Assembly: GCA_900553605.1 (NCBI GenBank)
Contig: USDX01000001.1
Location: 124,001 to 188,000 of the forward strand
Length of the DNA stretch: 64,000 nucleotides
Origin: an uncultured Eggerthella sp.
GTDB lineage: Bacteria; Actinomycetota; Coriobacteriia; Coriobacteriales; Eggerthellaceae
Direction of reading: 5' to 3'
The first letter of the stretch is position 1, and each line of letters opens with the position of its first letter. The notes beneath the pieces are model-generated. The model saw only the letters and a program-made list of their open reading frames with translations, made no database searches and had not been told where the DNA came from. Shown here piece after piece: positions 7,884 to 16,868 of this stretch. Both the position numbers and the translations under genes were made by a program.

Positions 7884-8711
7884 TTAATAAAGTTTTTCCA
7901 GGGCTTCTTCGTCGATCTTGAAGGTGTGCTCTTCTGAGGGGAAGGTGCCGGCCTTGACTTCTTCGTCGTATGCCTTGAAAGCGGCGGTCATTTGCGGACC
8001 AATATTGCCGAAGTGCTTTACGAATTTGGGCTTGAAATCGCTGAACAAGGCAAGCATGTCCTGATAGACCAGAACCTGGCCATCGCAACCCGCACCTGCG
8101 CCGATGCCAATGGTGGGGATGTCGAGCTTTTCTGAGATGATGGCAGCAAGCTTTGCAGGAACGCATTCCAGCACAACGGCGAATGCGCCTGCTTCCTGGA
8201 CCGCCAAGGCGTCGTCGATCATCTGCTGGGCTGCTTCGGCAGTTTTGCCCTGGACCTTGAAACCGCCGAAGGCATTGACCGACTGAGGCGTAAGGCCAAT
8301 ATGGGCACATACGGGAATGCCTGCTTTGGTGATGGCCTTGATCTGTTCGGCAACGCGCACGCCGCCTTCGAGCTTTACCGCGTTGGCGCGCCCTTCCTTC
8401 ATCAGGCGACCGGCGTTGATAACGGCCTGTTCAATCGATACCTCGTAGCTCATGAATGGCATGTCGGCAATAACAAGCGCATTCTTGGCGCCACGGGCTA
8501 CAGCGGCGGTGTGATGGATCATGTCTTCCATCGTTACCGAAAGCGTGTCTTCGTAGCCGAGCATAACCATGCCCAGGGAATCTCCGATAAGGATCGAATT
8601 GATTCCCGCTTCGTCAACCAACTTTGCGGTGGAGTAGTCGTAAGCAGTCAACATAGAGATCTTGGTGCCCTCATTCTTCATCTTCTTGAATGTGGCAACA
8701 GTATTCTTCAT
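7884..8711 (-). CDS. panB: 3-methyl-2-oxobutanoate hydroxymethyltransferase
   Basis: PanB transfers a hydroxymethyl group from methylene-tetrahydrofolate to alpha-ketoisovalerate, the first committed step toward pantoate. Typical segments are present: MLTAYDYSTAKLVDEAGI, GDSLGMVMLGYEDTLSV with the metal-binding Asp, and the GIGAGAGCDGQVLVYQDMLAL block. The length of 275 residues is normal. The ATG follows GAAGGGGAAC. It is the first of three pantothenate genes on this strand but is separated from panC by a terminator. No panE (ketopantoate reductase) gene was seen nearby. Confidence 0.95.
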   Translation of the reverse strand: MKNTVATFKKMKNEGTKISMLTAYDYSTAKLVDEAGINSILIGDSLGMVMLGYEDTLSVTMEDMIHHTAAVARGAKNALVIADMPFMSYEVSIEQAVINAGRLMKEGRANAVKLEGGVRVAEQIKAITKAGIPVCAHIGLTPQSVNAFGGFKVQGKTAEAAQQMIDDALAVQEAGAFAVVLECVPAKLAAIISEKLDIPTIGIGAGAGCDGQVLVYQDMLALFSDFKPKFVKHFGNIGPQMTAAFKAYDEEVKAGTFPSEEHTFKIDEEALEKLY

Positions 8712-9027
8712 GTTCCCCTTCTTTCTCTTACGTTGTGCGGCTCCATACTATATATAAGTAACGCGCTACACCTTGAAGGCGAAGCGCGCGTCGGAGCTGC
8801 GTTGTTTCGATGCCTGTATTGTACACGCAGGCTTGTGTTTCGGAATGGTTTCGGTGATGTTTTGCCGTTCGGCATCTATAAGCGGCAAATAGCTCTTCTC
8901 GCATCGGATAAAAAAGTCCAGAATTATTTGAAAAATGAGAGGGAATACGCGATCAGCGCTGAAAGAAACACTTATTGATCTGCGAAAACAGATTGTGAAG
9001 AGATAGACACGCCCGGGTGCGTGGCGT
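8712..9027. other. Intergenic region between divergent panB and rpsL
   Basis: I see no convincing gene here. A minus-strand TATAGT near 8748 could be a panB -10 box but lacks a good -35 partner. The rpsL promoter follows at 9028. Confidence 0.5.
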
Positions 9028-9056
9028 TTGACAAGGTATATACCCGGTGATAAAGT
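9028..9056 (+). promoter_or_regulatory. Promoter of the rpsL-rplW operon
   Basis: A perfect -35 box TTGACA (9028-9033) and the -10-like TAAAGT (9051-9056) are 17 bp apart. The leader to rpsL is about 100 nt. Confidence 0.7.
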
Positions 9057-9160
9057 TCATTTTCGCGTTTCGGGTAGAAGCGTATGTTTTCGCGTGCGTA
9101 TCTGCAGAACGCACAGAAAGCAAAGTTAGTAAGTGATAGTAAAGAAAAGGAGCTGAAGCT

Positions 9161-9535
9161 TTGCCTACTATCAATCAGTTGGTCCGTAAGGGCCGCGCCA
9201 AGCAGGTCGACAAGCAGAAGACCCCGGCGCTCAAGGGCAACCCCCAGAAGCGTGGCGTATGCACCCGCGTGTACACCACCACCCCTAAGAAGCCTAACTC
9301 GGCACTTCGTAAGGTTGCTCGTGTCCGTCTCGTAAACGGCATGGAAGTTACCGCATACATCCCCGGTGAAGGCCACAACCTCCAGGAGCACTCCATGGTG
9401 CTTATCCGTGGCGGTCGTGTAAAGGACCTTCCTGGTGTTCGTTATAAGATCATCCGCGCTGCTCTCGACTGCGCAGCCGTCGACAGCCGTCGTCAGGCAC
9501 GCAGCCGCTATGGTGCTAAGAAGCCCAAGAACTAA
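9161..9535 (+). CDS. rpsL: 30S ribosomal protein S12
   Basis: S12 lies at the decoding centre of the small subunit. The start is a TTG preceded by AAAAGGAG at the right distance, and the protein begins PTINQLVRKGR as expected. K43 and K88, the usual streptomycin-resistance positions, are wild type, and D89, the methylthiolation site in E. coli, is present. The length of 124 residues is normal. It is the first gene of the str/S10 operon here. The rpoB-rpoC genes that often precede it are not in the window. Confidence 0.97.
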   Translation: MPTINQLVRKGRAKQVDKQKTPALKGNPQKRGVCTRVYTTTPKKPNSALRKVARVRLVNGMEVTAYIPGEGHNLQEHSMVLIRGGRVKDLPGVRYKIIRAALDCAAVDSRRQARSRYGAKKPKN

Positions 9536-9581
9536 GTAACCCTCGCGATTCAGTTAGTCGCATAAACCGAAAGGAAGATAT

Positions 9582-10052
9582 ATGCCGCGTCGTGCAGCAG
9601 CAGTCCGCCGCGAAACGCAGCCGGACGCTAAGTACAACAACCGTTTGGTCACGCAGCTGATCAACAAGGTGTTGCTTGACGGTAAGAAGTCTACCGCAGA
9701 AGGTATCGTTTACGATGCATTCGACATCGTTGCAGAGAAGACCGGCCAGGACGCCCTGACCGTATTCAAGAAGGCAATGGACAACATCCGCCCCACGCTC
9801 GAGGTTAAGCCCAAGCGTGTTGGTGGTGCTACCTACCAGGTTCCTATGGAGGTTAACTCCCGCCGTGCAACCACGCTCGCCATCCGCTGGATGGTAGACT
9901 TCTCCCGCAAGCGCAAGGAGAACACCATGAAGGAGCGCCTCGCAGGTGAAATCATGGACGCAGCCGAGAACACCGGTGCATCCATCAAGAAGCGCGAAGA
10001 CCTCTACAAGATGGCAGAATCCAACCGTGCATTCTCGCACTATCGTTGGTAG
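9582..10052 (+). CDS. rpsG: 30S ribosomal protein S7
   Basis: S7 organises the 3' major domain of 16S rRNA and lines the exit (E) site. The N-terminus MPRRAAAVRRE and the block TVFKKAMDNIRPTLEVKPKR are characteristic, and 156 residues is the standard length. The ATG follows AAAGGAAGATAT. It lies 46 bp after rpsL and 11 bp before fusA. In E. coli S7 represses its own operon. No such site could be identified here. Confidence 0.97.
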   Translation: MPRRAAAVRRETQPDAKYNNRLVTQLINKVLLDGKKSTAEGIVYDAFDIVAEKTGQDALTVFKKAMDNIRPTLEVKPKRVGGATYQVPMEVNSRRATTLAIRWMVDFSRKRKENTMKERLAGEIMDAAENTGASIKKREDLYKMAESNRAFSHYRW

Positions 10053-10063
10053 GAGAAGGAATA

Positions 10064-12166
10064 ATGGCTAAGACTTCTCTGGAGCATACCCGCAACATCG
10101 GCATCATGGCCCACATCGATGCCGGTAAAACCACCACTACCGAGCGCATCCTGTACTACACGGGCAAAACGCACAAGATCGGTGAGGTTCATGATGGCGC
10201 AGCTACCATGGACTGGATGGTTCAGGAGCAGGAGCGCGGCGTAACCATTACCGCTGCAGCTACCACCTGCTTCTGGAAGAAGGATGGTCAGGAATACCGC
10301 TTCCAGATCATCGACACCCCCGGCCACGTAGACTTCACCGCTGAGGTAGAGCGCTCCCTGCGCGTTCTCGACGGTTCCGTAGCCGTATTCGATGCTGTTG
10401 CCGGCGTACAGCCTCAGTCCGAAACCGTATGGCGTCAGGCTGAGCGCTACGGTGTACCCCGCATCGCATTCATCAACAAGTACGACCGTGTTGGCGCTGA
10501 CTTCTTCCATGCAATTCAGACCATGCGCGATCGTCTTGACGCACCTGCTGTTGCTGCTCAGATGCCCATGGGCGCTGAGGACAACTTCTGGGGCGTAATC
10601 GACCTGGTTACCATGACCGCATGGGACTTCAAGGCCGACGACAAGGGCATGACCTACCCTGAGCCCATGGACGAGATCCCCGCTGAGTTCAAGGAAGATG
10701 CAGAGCTCTATCATCAGGAACTGCTCGAAGCAGCTGCAGACTGCGACGACGATCTGATGGAAAAGGTCCTCATGGAAGAGGAGGTTTCCGTTGAGGAACT
10801 CAAGGCTGCTATCCGCAAGGGCGTTTGCGAGTGCAAGCTCAACCCCGTCTTCGTAGGCTCCGCTTACAAGAACAAGGGCGTTCAGGAACTGCTCGACGCT
10901 GTTGTTGACTACATGCCTTCTCCTCTCGACGTTCCTGCCATCAAGGGCACCAACCCCGAGACCGGCGAAGAAGACGAGCGTCCTTCCGATCCGAAGGCAC
11001 CGTTTGCTTCCCTGGCATTCAAAATTATGACCGACCCGTTTGTTGGTAAGCTCACCTACCTGCGCGTATACTCCGGTACTCTCGAGTCCGGCTCCTACGT
11101 GGTAAACGCTTCCAAGGACAAGAAGGAACGCATCGGCCGTCTTCTGCAGATGCACTCCAACAACCGTGTTGACATCGACGTTTGCTCCGCTGGCGACATC
11201 GTTGCTGTTGTTGGTCTGAAGAACACCACCACCGGTGACACGCTCTGCGCCGAAGATGCTCCTATCATCCTCGAGTCCATGCAGTTCGCTGATCCTGTTA
11301 TCGACATTGCTGTTGAGCCTAAGACCAAGGCTGAGCAGGATAAGATGAGCATCGCTCTGCAGAAGCTCGCCGAGGAAGACCCGACGTTCCGCGTTTCCAC
11401 CAACCATGAAACCGGCCAGACCATCATCGCTGGCATGGGCGAACTCCATTTGGAGATCATCATCGACCGCCTGCTTCGCGAGTTTAAGGTTGAGGCTAAC
11501 GTTGGTAAGCCCCAGGTTGCATACCGCGAGCGTCCTGGTCATGAGGTACTCGGTGCTGAGGGCAAGTTCGTCCGTCAGTCCGGTGGTCGTGGTCAGTATG
11601 GTCATGCCATCATCAACATGTACCCGCAGGAGCCCGGTGAAGGCTACACGTTCGAGAACAAGATCGTTGGCGGCGTAGTTCCCAAGGAATACATCCCCGC
11701 TATCGACAAGGGTATTCAGGAAGCACTCAACTCCGGCGTTCTGGCTGGTTATCCTGTTGAGGACATCAAGGTTGAGCTCATCGACGGTTCTTACCATGAT
11801 GTTGACTCTTCTGAGGCTGCATTTAAGGTTGCCGGCTCTATGGCAATCAAGGACGCGTTGAAGAAGTCCGATCCTGTTATCCTCGAGCCTGTTATGGCTG
11901 TAGAGGTTGAGACTCCTGAAGAGTACACCGGCTTCGTTATGGGCGATATCCCCAGCCGTCGTGGTCTCATCCAGGGCCAGGAGCAGCGTGGCAACGCAGT
12001 TTGCATCTCCGCTAAGGTTCCGCTGGGCCAGATGTTCGGTTATGCAACCGACCTGCGCAGTGGCACCCAGGGTCGCGCTACGTACACCATGCAGTTCGAC
12101 ACCTATGCGCCCGTGCCCAAGAACGTGGCAGAAGAGATTATCAGCAAGGCTGGTGGCAACGCTTAG
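10064..12166 (+). CDS. fusA: Translation elongation factor G
   Basis: EF-G is the GTPase that drives translocation of tRNA and mRNA on the ribosome. The G1 motif is AHIDAGKTTTTERIL, G3 is DTPGHVDF and G4 is NKYDR. Domains II to V follow, giving 700 residues, the usual length. The start was set at MAKTSLEH because AGGAGAAGGAATA directly precedes it. An in-frame ATG 18 bp upstream lies inside rpsG. The gene for EF-Tu, which commonly follows fusA, is missing, and rpsJ comes next after 45 bp. Confidence 0.97.
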   Translation: MAKTSLEHTRNIGIMAHIDAGKTTTTERILYYTGKTHKIGEVHDGAATMDWMVQEQERGVTITAAATTCFWKKDGQEYRFQIIDTPGHVDFTAEVERSLRVLDGSVAVFDAVAGVQPQSETVWRQAERYGVPRIAFINKYDRVGADFFHAIQTMRDRLDAPAVAAQMPMGAEDNFWGVIDLVTMTAWDFKADDKGMTYPEPMDEIPAEFKEDAELYHQELLEAAADCDDDLMEKVLMEEEVSVEELKAAIRKGVCECKLNPVFVGSAYKNKGVQELLDAVVDYMPSPLDVPAIKGTNPETGEEDERPSDPKAPFASLAFKIMTDPFVGKLTYLRVYSGTLESGSYVVNASKDKKERIGRLLQMHSNNRVDIDVCSAGDIVAVVGLKNTTTGDTLCAEDAPIILESMQFADPVIDIAVEPKTKAEQDKMSIALQKLAEEDPTFRVSTNHETGQTIIAGMGELHLEIIIDRLLREFKVEANVGKPQVAYRERPGHEVLGAEGKFVRQSGGRGQYGHAIINMYPQEPGEGYTFENKIVGGVVPKEYIPAIDKGIQEALNSGVLAGYPVEDIKVELIDGSYHDVDSSEAAFKVAGSMAIKDALKKSDPVILEPVMAVEVETPEEYTGFVMGDIPSRRGLIQGQEQRGNAVCISAKVPLGQMFGYATDLRSGTQGRATYTMQFDTYAPVPKNVAEEIISKAGGNA

Positions 12167-12211
12167 GCCCTAGGGCTCTAAGCTTTCCCACCGCTCACTA
12201 TGGAGGTTAAA

Positions 12212-12520
12212 GTGGCTAAAGAGAATATCCGCATCCGCTTGAAGGGTTACGATCATGAGATCGTGGATCAGTCCACCAAGCTCATCGTAGACACCGCTCA
12301 GAAGACGGGTGCTAAGGTTTCCGGTCCTATTCCGCTGCCGACCGAGCGCAACCTGTATTGCGTAGTTAAGGGTCCGCACGTAAACAAGGACTCTCGCGAG
12401 CAGTTTGAAATGCGCACTCATAAGCGCCTGATCGACATCCTGGATCCGACCCCTTCCACGGTTGATTCCTTGATGCGTCTCGATCTTCCTGCTGGCGTTG
12501 ACATCGAGATCAAGCTGTAG
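12212..12520 (+). CDS. rpsJ: 30S ribosomal protein S10 (NusE)
   Basis: S10 is part of the head of the small subunit and also acts as NusE in transcription antitermination. The start is GTG with GGAGG five bases upstream, giving MAKENIRIRLKGYDHEI and 102 residues. An ATG 12 bp earlier overlaps the ribosome-binding site and is unlikely. The conserved block IPLPTERNLYCVVKGPHVNKDSREQFE is present in part as expected. It follows fusA in the same transcript. Confidence 0.96.
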   Translation: MAKENIRIRLKGYDHEIVDQSTKLIVDTAQKTGAKVSGPIPLPTERNLYCVVKGPHVNKDSREQFEMRTHKRLIDILDPTPSTVDSLMRLDLPAGVDIEIKL

Positions 12521-12536
12521 GGGAGTGTGATACTGA

Positions 12537-13157
12537 ATGATTAACGCTATCTACGGTACCAAGATCGGCATGACCCAGCTCTTCGACGAAGACGGCCAGG
12601 TTACGCCCGTTACGGTTATCAAGGCAGACCCCAACAAGGTATGCCAGGTTAAGACCACCGCTACCGATGGCTACGAAGCTGTTCAGCTCGGCTTCGGCAC
12701 CATCAAGGAAAAGAAGGTCAACAAGCCCATGGCTGGCCATTTCGCCAAGCAGGGTGTTGAGCCCGTTCGCCATCTTCGCGAGGTTCGCGTAGAGGATGCT
12801 TCCGAGCATGCTATTGGCGAAGAAGTTACCGTTGCTGCATTCGCTGAGGTGAAGAAGGTAGACGTAACCGGTACTTCTAAGGGTAAGGGCTTCGCAGGTG
12901 TTATGCGTCGTTACAACTTCGCAGGCGGCCCTGGCGGACACGGTGCACACTTCCATCGTGCTCCCGGTTCCGTTGGCCAGTGCGCTTATCCTTCCCGTGT
13001 GTTCAAGGGCGTTCGCCTTCCGGGTCACATGGGCTGCGATACCGTTACGACCAAGAACCTTGAAGTAATCCGCGTTGACGAAGAGGCGAACCTCATCATG
13101 CTCAAGGGTGCAGTTCCCGGCGGCAAGAATGGCGTTGTTCGCATTCGCATGGCGTAA
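12537..13157 (+). CDS. rplC: 50S ribosomal protein L3
   Basis: L3 starts assembly of the large subunit and reaches toward the peptidyl transferase centre with its long loop. GTKIGMTQLFDEDG at the N-terminus, SKGKGFAGVMRRYNF and the GGPGGHGAHFHR loop identify it. The length of 206 residues is normal. GGGGAG lies about 11 nt before the ATG, a slightly long spacing. The gene is 16 bp after rpsJ. Confidence 0.97.
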   Translation: MINAIYGTKIGMTQLFDEDGQVTPVTVIKADPNKVCQVKTTATDGYEAVQLGFGTIKEKKVNKPMAGHFAKQGVEPVRHLREVRVEDASEHAIGEEVTVAAFAEVKKVDVTGTSKGKGFAGVMRRYNFAGGPGGHGAHFHRAPGSVGQCAYPSRVFKGVRLPGHMGCDTVTTKNLEVIRVDEEANLIMLKGAVPGGKNGVVRIRMA

Positions 13158-13183
13158 GAACGGTGCGAAGGAGTTTATAGATT

Positions 13184-13807
13184 ATGGCAACTATTGAAAT
13201 GAAGGACGCGAGCGGCAAGAAGGTTAAAGACGCCGAGCTTTCCGCAGCAGTCTTCGAGATTGAGCCTAACGTGCACGTAATGCACGAAGTGGTTCGCTCC
13301 CAGCGCGCTGCAAGGCGCCAGGGAACCCACGACACGCTGACTCGCGGTCAGGTTCGTGGCGGCGGCAAGAAGCCTTGGCGCCAGAAGGGTACCGGCCGTG
13401 CTCGTCAGGGTACGATCCGTGCTCCTCAATGGGCAGGCGGCGGCACCGTATTCGGTCCTCATCCTCGCTCTTACGCCTTCAAGGTACCTGCAAAGGTTGT
13501 AAAGCTGGCTATGCGCTCTGCGCTTTCCGCCAAGCTTGCTGACGGCGAGATCGTTGTTGTTGACCAGCTTTCCTTCGAAAAGCCTTCTACCAAGCAGGCT
13601 GCCGAAGTGCTGAAGAATCTCGGTCTTGAAGGTCGCGTTACCATCATCGTTCCCGATGACGACGTGAACACCTTCCTGTCTTTCCGCAACCTCTCCAAGG
13701 TTCGCGTGATCGGCGTTTCCGAGCTCAACACGCTCGACTTCATCGATAACAAGGCACTCGTTCTTACCGACGCTGCCCTGACCCGCATCGAGGAGGTGCT
13801 TGCATAA
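13184..13807 (+). CDS. rplD: 50S ribosomal protein L4
   Basis: L4 lines the peptide exit tunnel. Its tunnel loop is recognisable in RGGGKKPWRQKGTGRARQGT. The product has 207 residues, a normal length. AAGGAG lies 10 nt before the ATG. The stop overlaps the rplW start by one base, so the two are translationally coupled. In gamma-proteobacteria L4 represses the S10 operon, but no equivalent leader was identified here. Confidence 0.97.
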   Translation: MATIEMKDASGKKVKDAELSAAVFEIEPNVHVMHEVVRSQRAARRQGTHDTLTRGQVRGGGKKPWRQKGTGRARQGTIRAPQWAGGGTVFGPHPRSYAFKVPAKVVKLAMRSALSAKLADGEIVVVDQLSFEKPSTKQAAEVLKNLGLEGRVTIIVPDDDVNTFLSFRNLSKVRVIGVSELNTLDFIDNKALVLTDAALTRIEEVLA

Positions 13808-14094
13808 TGAAGGATCCCCGCGAGGTAATCATTCGCCCGATCATTTCGGAGCACTCATATGAAGGCATGGAAAACAATGTCTATACCTTCGAGGTAGCAA
13901 AGTCTGCTAACAAGATCGAGATTGCTCAGGCAATCGAGGCTATCTTCGATGTAAAGGTCGTTAAGGTTAACACCATTAACGTTAAGGCTAAGCCGAAGCG
14001 TGTTCGCTATCAGCTTGGTAAGACCCGCACCTGGAAGAAGGCCATGGTTACGGTTGCTGAAGGCGACCAGATCGAGATCTTCGCTCAGGCATAG
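13807..14094 (+). CDS. rplW: 50S ribosomal protein L23
   Basis: L23 sits at the tunnel exit and is the docking site of trigger factor and SRP. The PREVIIRPIISEHSYE start and the VKVVKVNTINVKAKPKR block are typical, and 95 residues is normal. Its ATG overlaps the rplD stop (TAATG). It is followed directly by a strong terminator. In most bacteria rplB comes next, but here rplB is 22.5 kb downstream. Confidence 0.97.
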   Translation: MKDPREVIIRPIISEHSYEGMENNVYTFEVAKSANKIEIAQAIEAIFDVKVVKVNTINVKAKPKRVRYQLGKTRTWKKAMVTVAEGDQIEIFAQA

Positions 14095-14106
14095 GTTGTC
14101 TAGCAG

Positions 14107-14136
14107 AGAACCGCTCTTCGGAGCGGTTCTTTTTTG
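14107..14136 (+). terminator. Strong intrinsic terminator after rplW
   Basis: The 10-bp stem AGAACCGCTC/GAGCGGTTCT has a TTCG tetraloop and a T6 tail. It ends the rpsL-rplW transcript 12 bp after the rplW stop, exactly where the S10 cluster is interrupted. Confidence 0.92.
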
Positions 14137-14227
14137 CCCTGGAATTGCTGTTGCATTCTGGGGCTTTTCTTTTTCACCATCTTAAAGGTAAGGGTGTACG
14201 CTTAGCTGGTACGCCTAGGAGGTACCA

Positions 14228-15199
14228 ATGCTGCAGGATATAGCGCCTTATTTTTTTTGCAATGATTTTGCATGGATCAATCCAGAGCCTACTGACAGGG
14301 TCCTCGTGTACCGAGGCTCCACCGTTCTTGTTTCGATCGATACTCCCCCTCATAATGCTTCAGAGGACGCCAGGGAAGGCACGTTGCGCTTTCCGACATT
14401 TAAGATGCTTTCCGATATCGGTGCTGTGGTTTCCGATTCCGCAGAAGTAATTCAGCGAGCTGACGGAATGACACCTGAAGCGGTTTTCCTGTTCACGGTT
14501 GGGGATACGGGATACTTTCGTTGCGAGACAGATTGCAGTGTCCTTGATGAATTGATCGAAGGCAGTCGTTCCGTGCGCGCCGATGATTCATGTACCCAGG
14601 CTAAATGGCAATTTATGCCGATTTCCCAGCTCAAGCAATTCGGTCCGAAGCATAGGGCATTTGCTGGGTTAGTAGGTTACGAATACGACACCTGGTATGC
14701 AACGCGTAGATTCTGTGGTCGTTGCGGAGCTCCATTGGTGCACGACATGGTGGAGCGCATGGTGCGATGCCCTCAATGTGGTGCCATGGAATTCCCCAAG
14801 CTCTTTCCAGCGGTAATCGTGGGTATTGTTGACACTCAGTGTAACAAGATTCTTGTGTCCCGTTATGCGAACCGTGAATACAAGCGCTATGCCCTTATCG
14901 CCGGGTTCTGCGAGATGGGAGAAACCGTCGAAGAAACTGTTCACCGAGAAGTAATGGAGGAAGTGGGACTTAGGGTGAAGAATCTTCGCTACTACAAAAG
15001 TCAGCCATGGCCTCCTTCTTCATCGCTGCTCTTTGGCTTCTTTTGCGAGCTTGATGGTTCGAATTGTATCAAGCTCGACGACCACGAATTGGAGAGTGCC
15101 GAGTGGATAGACAGAGATAAGCTTCCTTGCGATGAAGACTATTCGTTAACGCGAGACATGATGCAGGTTCTCCATGACGGGAGGGAACTAGACTGTTAG
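14228..15199 (+). CDS. nudC: NAD(H) pyrophosphatase / NAD-cap RNA hydrolase NudC
   Basis: NudC hydrolyses NADH or NAD to NMN(H) and AMP and, in E. coli, removes NAD caps from RNA. A zinc ribbon (CGRCG, then CPQCG, about residues 161-182) precedes the Nudix box GFCEMGETVEETVHREVMEE. The NudC subfamily motif SQPWPP follows at the usual distance, although E. coli has SQPWPF. The length of 323 residues is above the E. coli 257 because of a longer N-terminal domain. The ATG follows CTAGGAGGTACC, an excellent site. It is the first gene of the block that interrupts the S10 cluster. Confidence 0.92.
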   Translation: MLQDIAPYFFCNDFAWINPEPTDRVLVYRGSTVLVSIDTPPHNASEDAREGTLRFPTFKMLSDIGAVVSDSAEVIQRADGMTPEAVFLFTVGDTGYFRCETDCSVLDELIEGSRSVRADDSCTQAKWQFMPISQLKQFGPKHRAFAGLVGYEYDTWYATRRFCGRCGAPLVHDMVERMVRCPQCGAMEFPKLFPAVIVGIVDTQCNKILVSRYANREYKRYALIAGFCEMGETVEETVHREVMEEVGLRVKNLRYYKSQPWPPSSSLLFGFFCELDGSNCIKLDDHELESAEWIDRDKLPCDEDYSLTRDMMQVLHDGRELDC

Positions 15200-15317
15200 C
15201 TCTCTACCTACCTATCGGTTATGGGCTTTCCGTATATGCTTTCAATCGTTGTCTTTCGGCGAGGAGCGCGTAGAGGGTCCGACCAGCCTTGCTCTATCCC
15301 TGCTTTGCAGAAATAAA

Positions 15318-15350
15318 AAACGGGTGCTCGAGAGCATCGAGCACCCGTTT
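15318..15350. terminator. Bidirectional terminator between nudC and sstT
   Basis: The 14-bp stem AAACGGGTGCTCGA/TCGAGCACCCGTTT has a 5-nt loop. On the minus strand it is followed by a T-run (TTTATTTC), so it ends sstT. It can also serve the convergent nudC. Confidence 0.88.
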
Positions 15351-15383
15351 TGTGTGTTGGGCCAATTGTTAGCAAGCAGGAGA

Positions 15384-16646
15384 CTATTCAGCGGTAGAGG
15401 GCTTCCATTCGTCTGCGTCTTTGCCAACCTGGAAGGGTACGCCAGCTTCACGGCGTTCCTTGTAGTCGGCAGTAGCGGTGAACAGCGCGTCGGAAAGGGA
15501 GTTAAGGGCAGTTTCAACGGAGTCCTGAATAACGCCGATTACGAAGCCAACGCCCACAACCTGCATGGCGATGTCGTTGCTGATGCCGAACAAGGAGCAG
15601 CACAGCGGAATAAGAAGCAAGGAGCCGCCGGCAACACCGGAAGCACCGCAGGCGCTCACTGCAGCCAGAACGCAGAGGATGCCAGCAGTAACGGGGTTGA
15701 TGGCAATGCCCATGGTGTGCGCAGCAGCCATAGCCATTACGGTAATGGTGATAGCAGCGCCAGCCATGTTGATGGTTGCACCCAGCGGGATGGAGACAGA
15801 GTAGGTGTCTTTGCGAATGCCGAGACGCTTGCACAGCTCCATGTTTACGGGGATGTTAGCGGCAGAGCTGCGGGTAAAGAAGGCGTACATGCCAGAGTCT
15901 TTGATGCAACGGAAAACGATAGGGTAGGGGTTCTTGCGAATGTTGATGAACACCAGCAGCGGGTTCACAACGAGGCAGATGAAGAACATGGCGCCCAAAA
16001 GAACAAGGAGCAGCTGACCGTATTCGATGAAGATCTCAGGGCCGTTCTGAGAAACAGAGGTGTAGATAAGGCCCATGATGCCAAACGGAGCGCAGGTGAT
16101 GATCCAGCGAACCACGATAGAGATAACGTGCGACATATTCGCAAAGAAATCTTTAGTGGGTTCGGTGGTGTAGCGCATTGCGATACCCAGAAGAACAGCC
16201 CAAACCAGGATGCCGATGTAGTTTGCATTAAGCAGCGCATCAACAGGGTTAACTACCATGTTGCCGATGAGGGTGGTAAGTACCTCGGCGATTTCGGTGG
16301 GTGCTGCCTTGTCTGCAGCCTCAACGCCCGAAAGGGTGAGCTCAACGGGGAATGCATAGCTGATTGCTACGGCGGTGAAGGCGGCGGCAAGGGTGCTAAC
16401 TACGTACAGCACCACGATGGTCTTCATGGATTTAGGAAGCTTGGTGTGGCACAAAGCATTGATAACCAGGAAGAATACCAAGAACGGCGCAACTGCCTTC
16501 AGGGCGCTAACGAACAAGGTGCCAAGCAATTCGATAACGGCGAGATCCTTAGGGCCAAAGCAACCAAGCAAAGCGCCGATAACAAGGCCGATGATAATGC
16601 GCTTGATAAGGCTCAAGCTCGACCATGCTTCTGCAATTTTTTTCAT
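15384..16646 (-). CDS. sstT: Sodium:serine/threonine symporter SstT (DAACS family)
   Basis: The product is a 420-residue transporter with about eight membrane helices and two re-entrant loops that takes up serine and threonine with sodium. Family marks are the SRSSAA-type serine-rich loop (FFTRSSAANIPVNM) and the substrate and sodium region SIPLGATINMAGAAITITVMAMAA. The start was set at MKKIAEAW because CAAGGAGACATCT precedes it. E. coli SstT has 414 residues. The gene is monocistronic and ended by the bidirectional terminator. For an amino-acid fermenting anaerobe such a carrier would supply substrate, which is inference. Confidence 0.92.
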   Translation of the reverse strand: MKKIAEAWSSLSLIKRIIIGLVIGALLGCFGPKDLAVIELLGTLFVSALKAVAPFLVFFLVINALCHTKLPKSMKTIVVLYVVSTLAAAFTAVAISYAFPVELTLSGVEAADKAAPTEIAEVLTTLIGNMVVNPVDALLNANYIGILVWAVLLGIAMRYTTEPTKDFFANMSHVISIVVRWIITCAPFGIMGLIYTSVSQNGPEIFIEYGQLLLVLLGAMFFICLVVNPLLVFINIRKNPYPIVFRCIKDSGMYAFFTRSSAANIPVNMELCKRLGIRKDTYSVSIPLGATINMAGAAITITVMAMAAAHTMGIAINPVTAGILCVLAAVSACGASGVAGGSLLLIPLCCSLFGISNDIAMQVVGVGFVIGVIQDSVETALNSLSDALFTATADYKERREAGVPFQVGKDADEWKPSTAE

Positions 16647-16808
16647 AGATGTCTCCTTGAATGGGAGGATTGGGGATAGGATGCAGCTCTGAACGTGCAT
16701 ATGTTCTAGAGTCGCAACTTTTTAGTATACCGATCCGTTACAGAATTGTTTCGAGAGTGATTCTATTTAACTAAGCGGAAAAGAAACTAGGTAAACGGTA
16801 CATAAGCG

Positions 16809-16840
16809 CAAAAAAGCGACCCCAAAAAAGGGGTCGCTTT
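16809..16840 (-). terminator. Intrinsic terminator of the acyl-CoA dehydrogenase gene
   Basis: On the minus strand the 11-bp stem AAAGCGACCCC/GGGGTCGCTTT has a T6 loop and is followed by TTTGCGC. It lies 29 bp after the stop. Confidence 0.85.
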
Positions 16841-16868
16841 GCGAAAAGAGTGCAGGTGAAGAGGCGAA

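Noticed and set aside
8301..8978. 225-codon open frame opposite panB and its upstream region
   Set aside because: It is antisense to panB with no ribosome site. The part beyond panB looks non-coding.
10040..11797. 585-codon open frame on the minus strand opposite fusA
   Set aside because: It is antisense to a certain EF-G gene, has no ribosome site and arises from biased codon use in fusA.
15249..16679. 476-codon open frame opposite sstT
   Set aside because: It runs through the bidirectional terminator and is antisense to a clear SstT gene with a good ribosome site.
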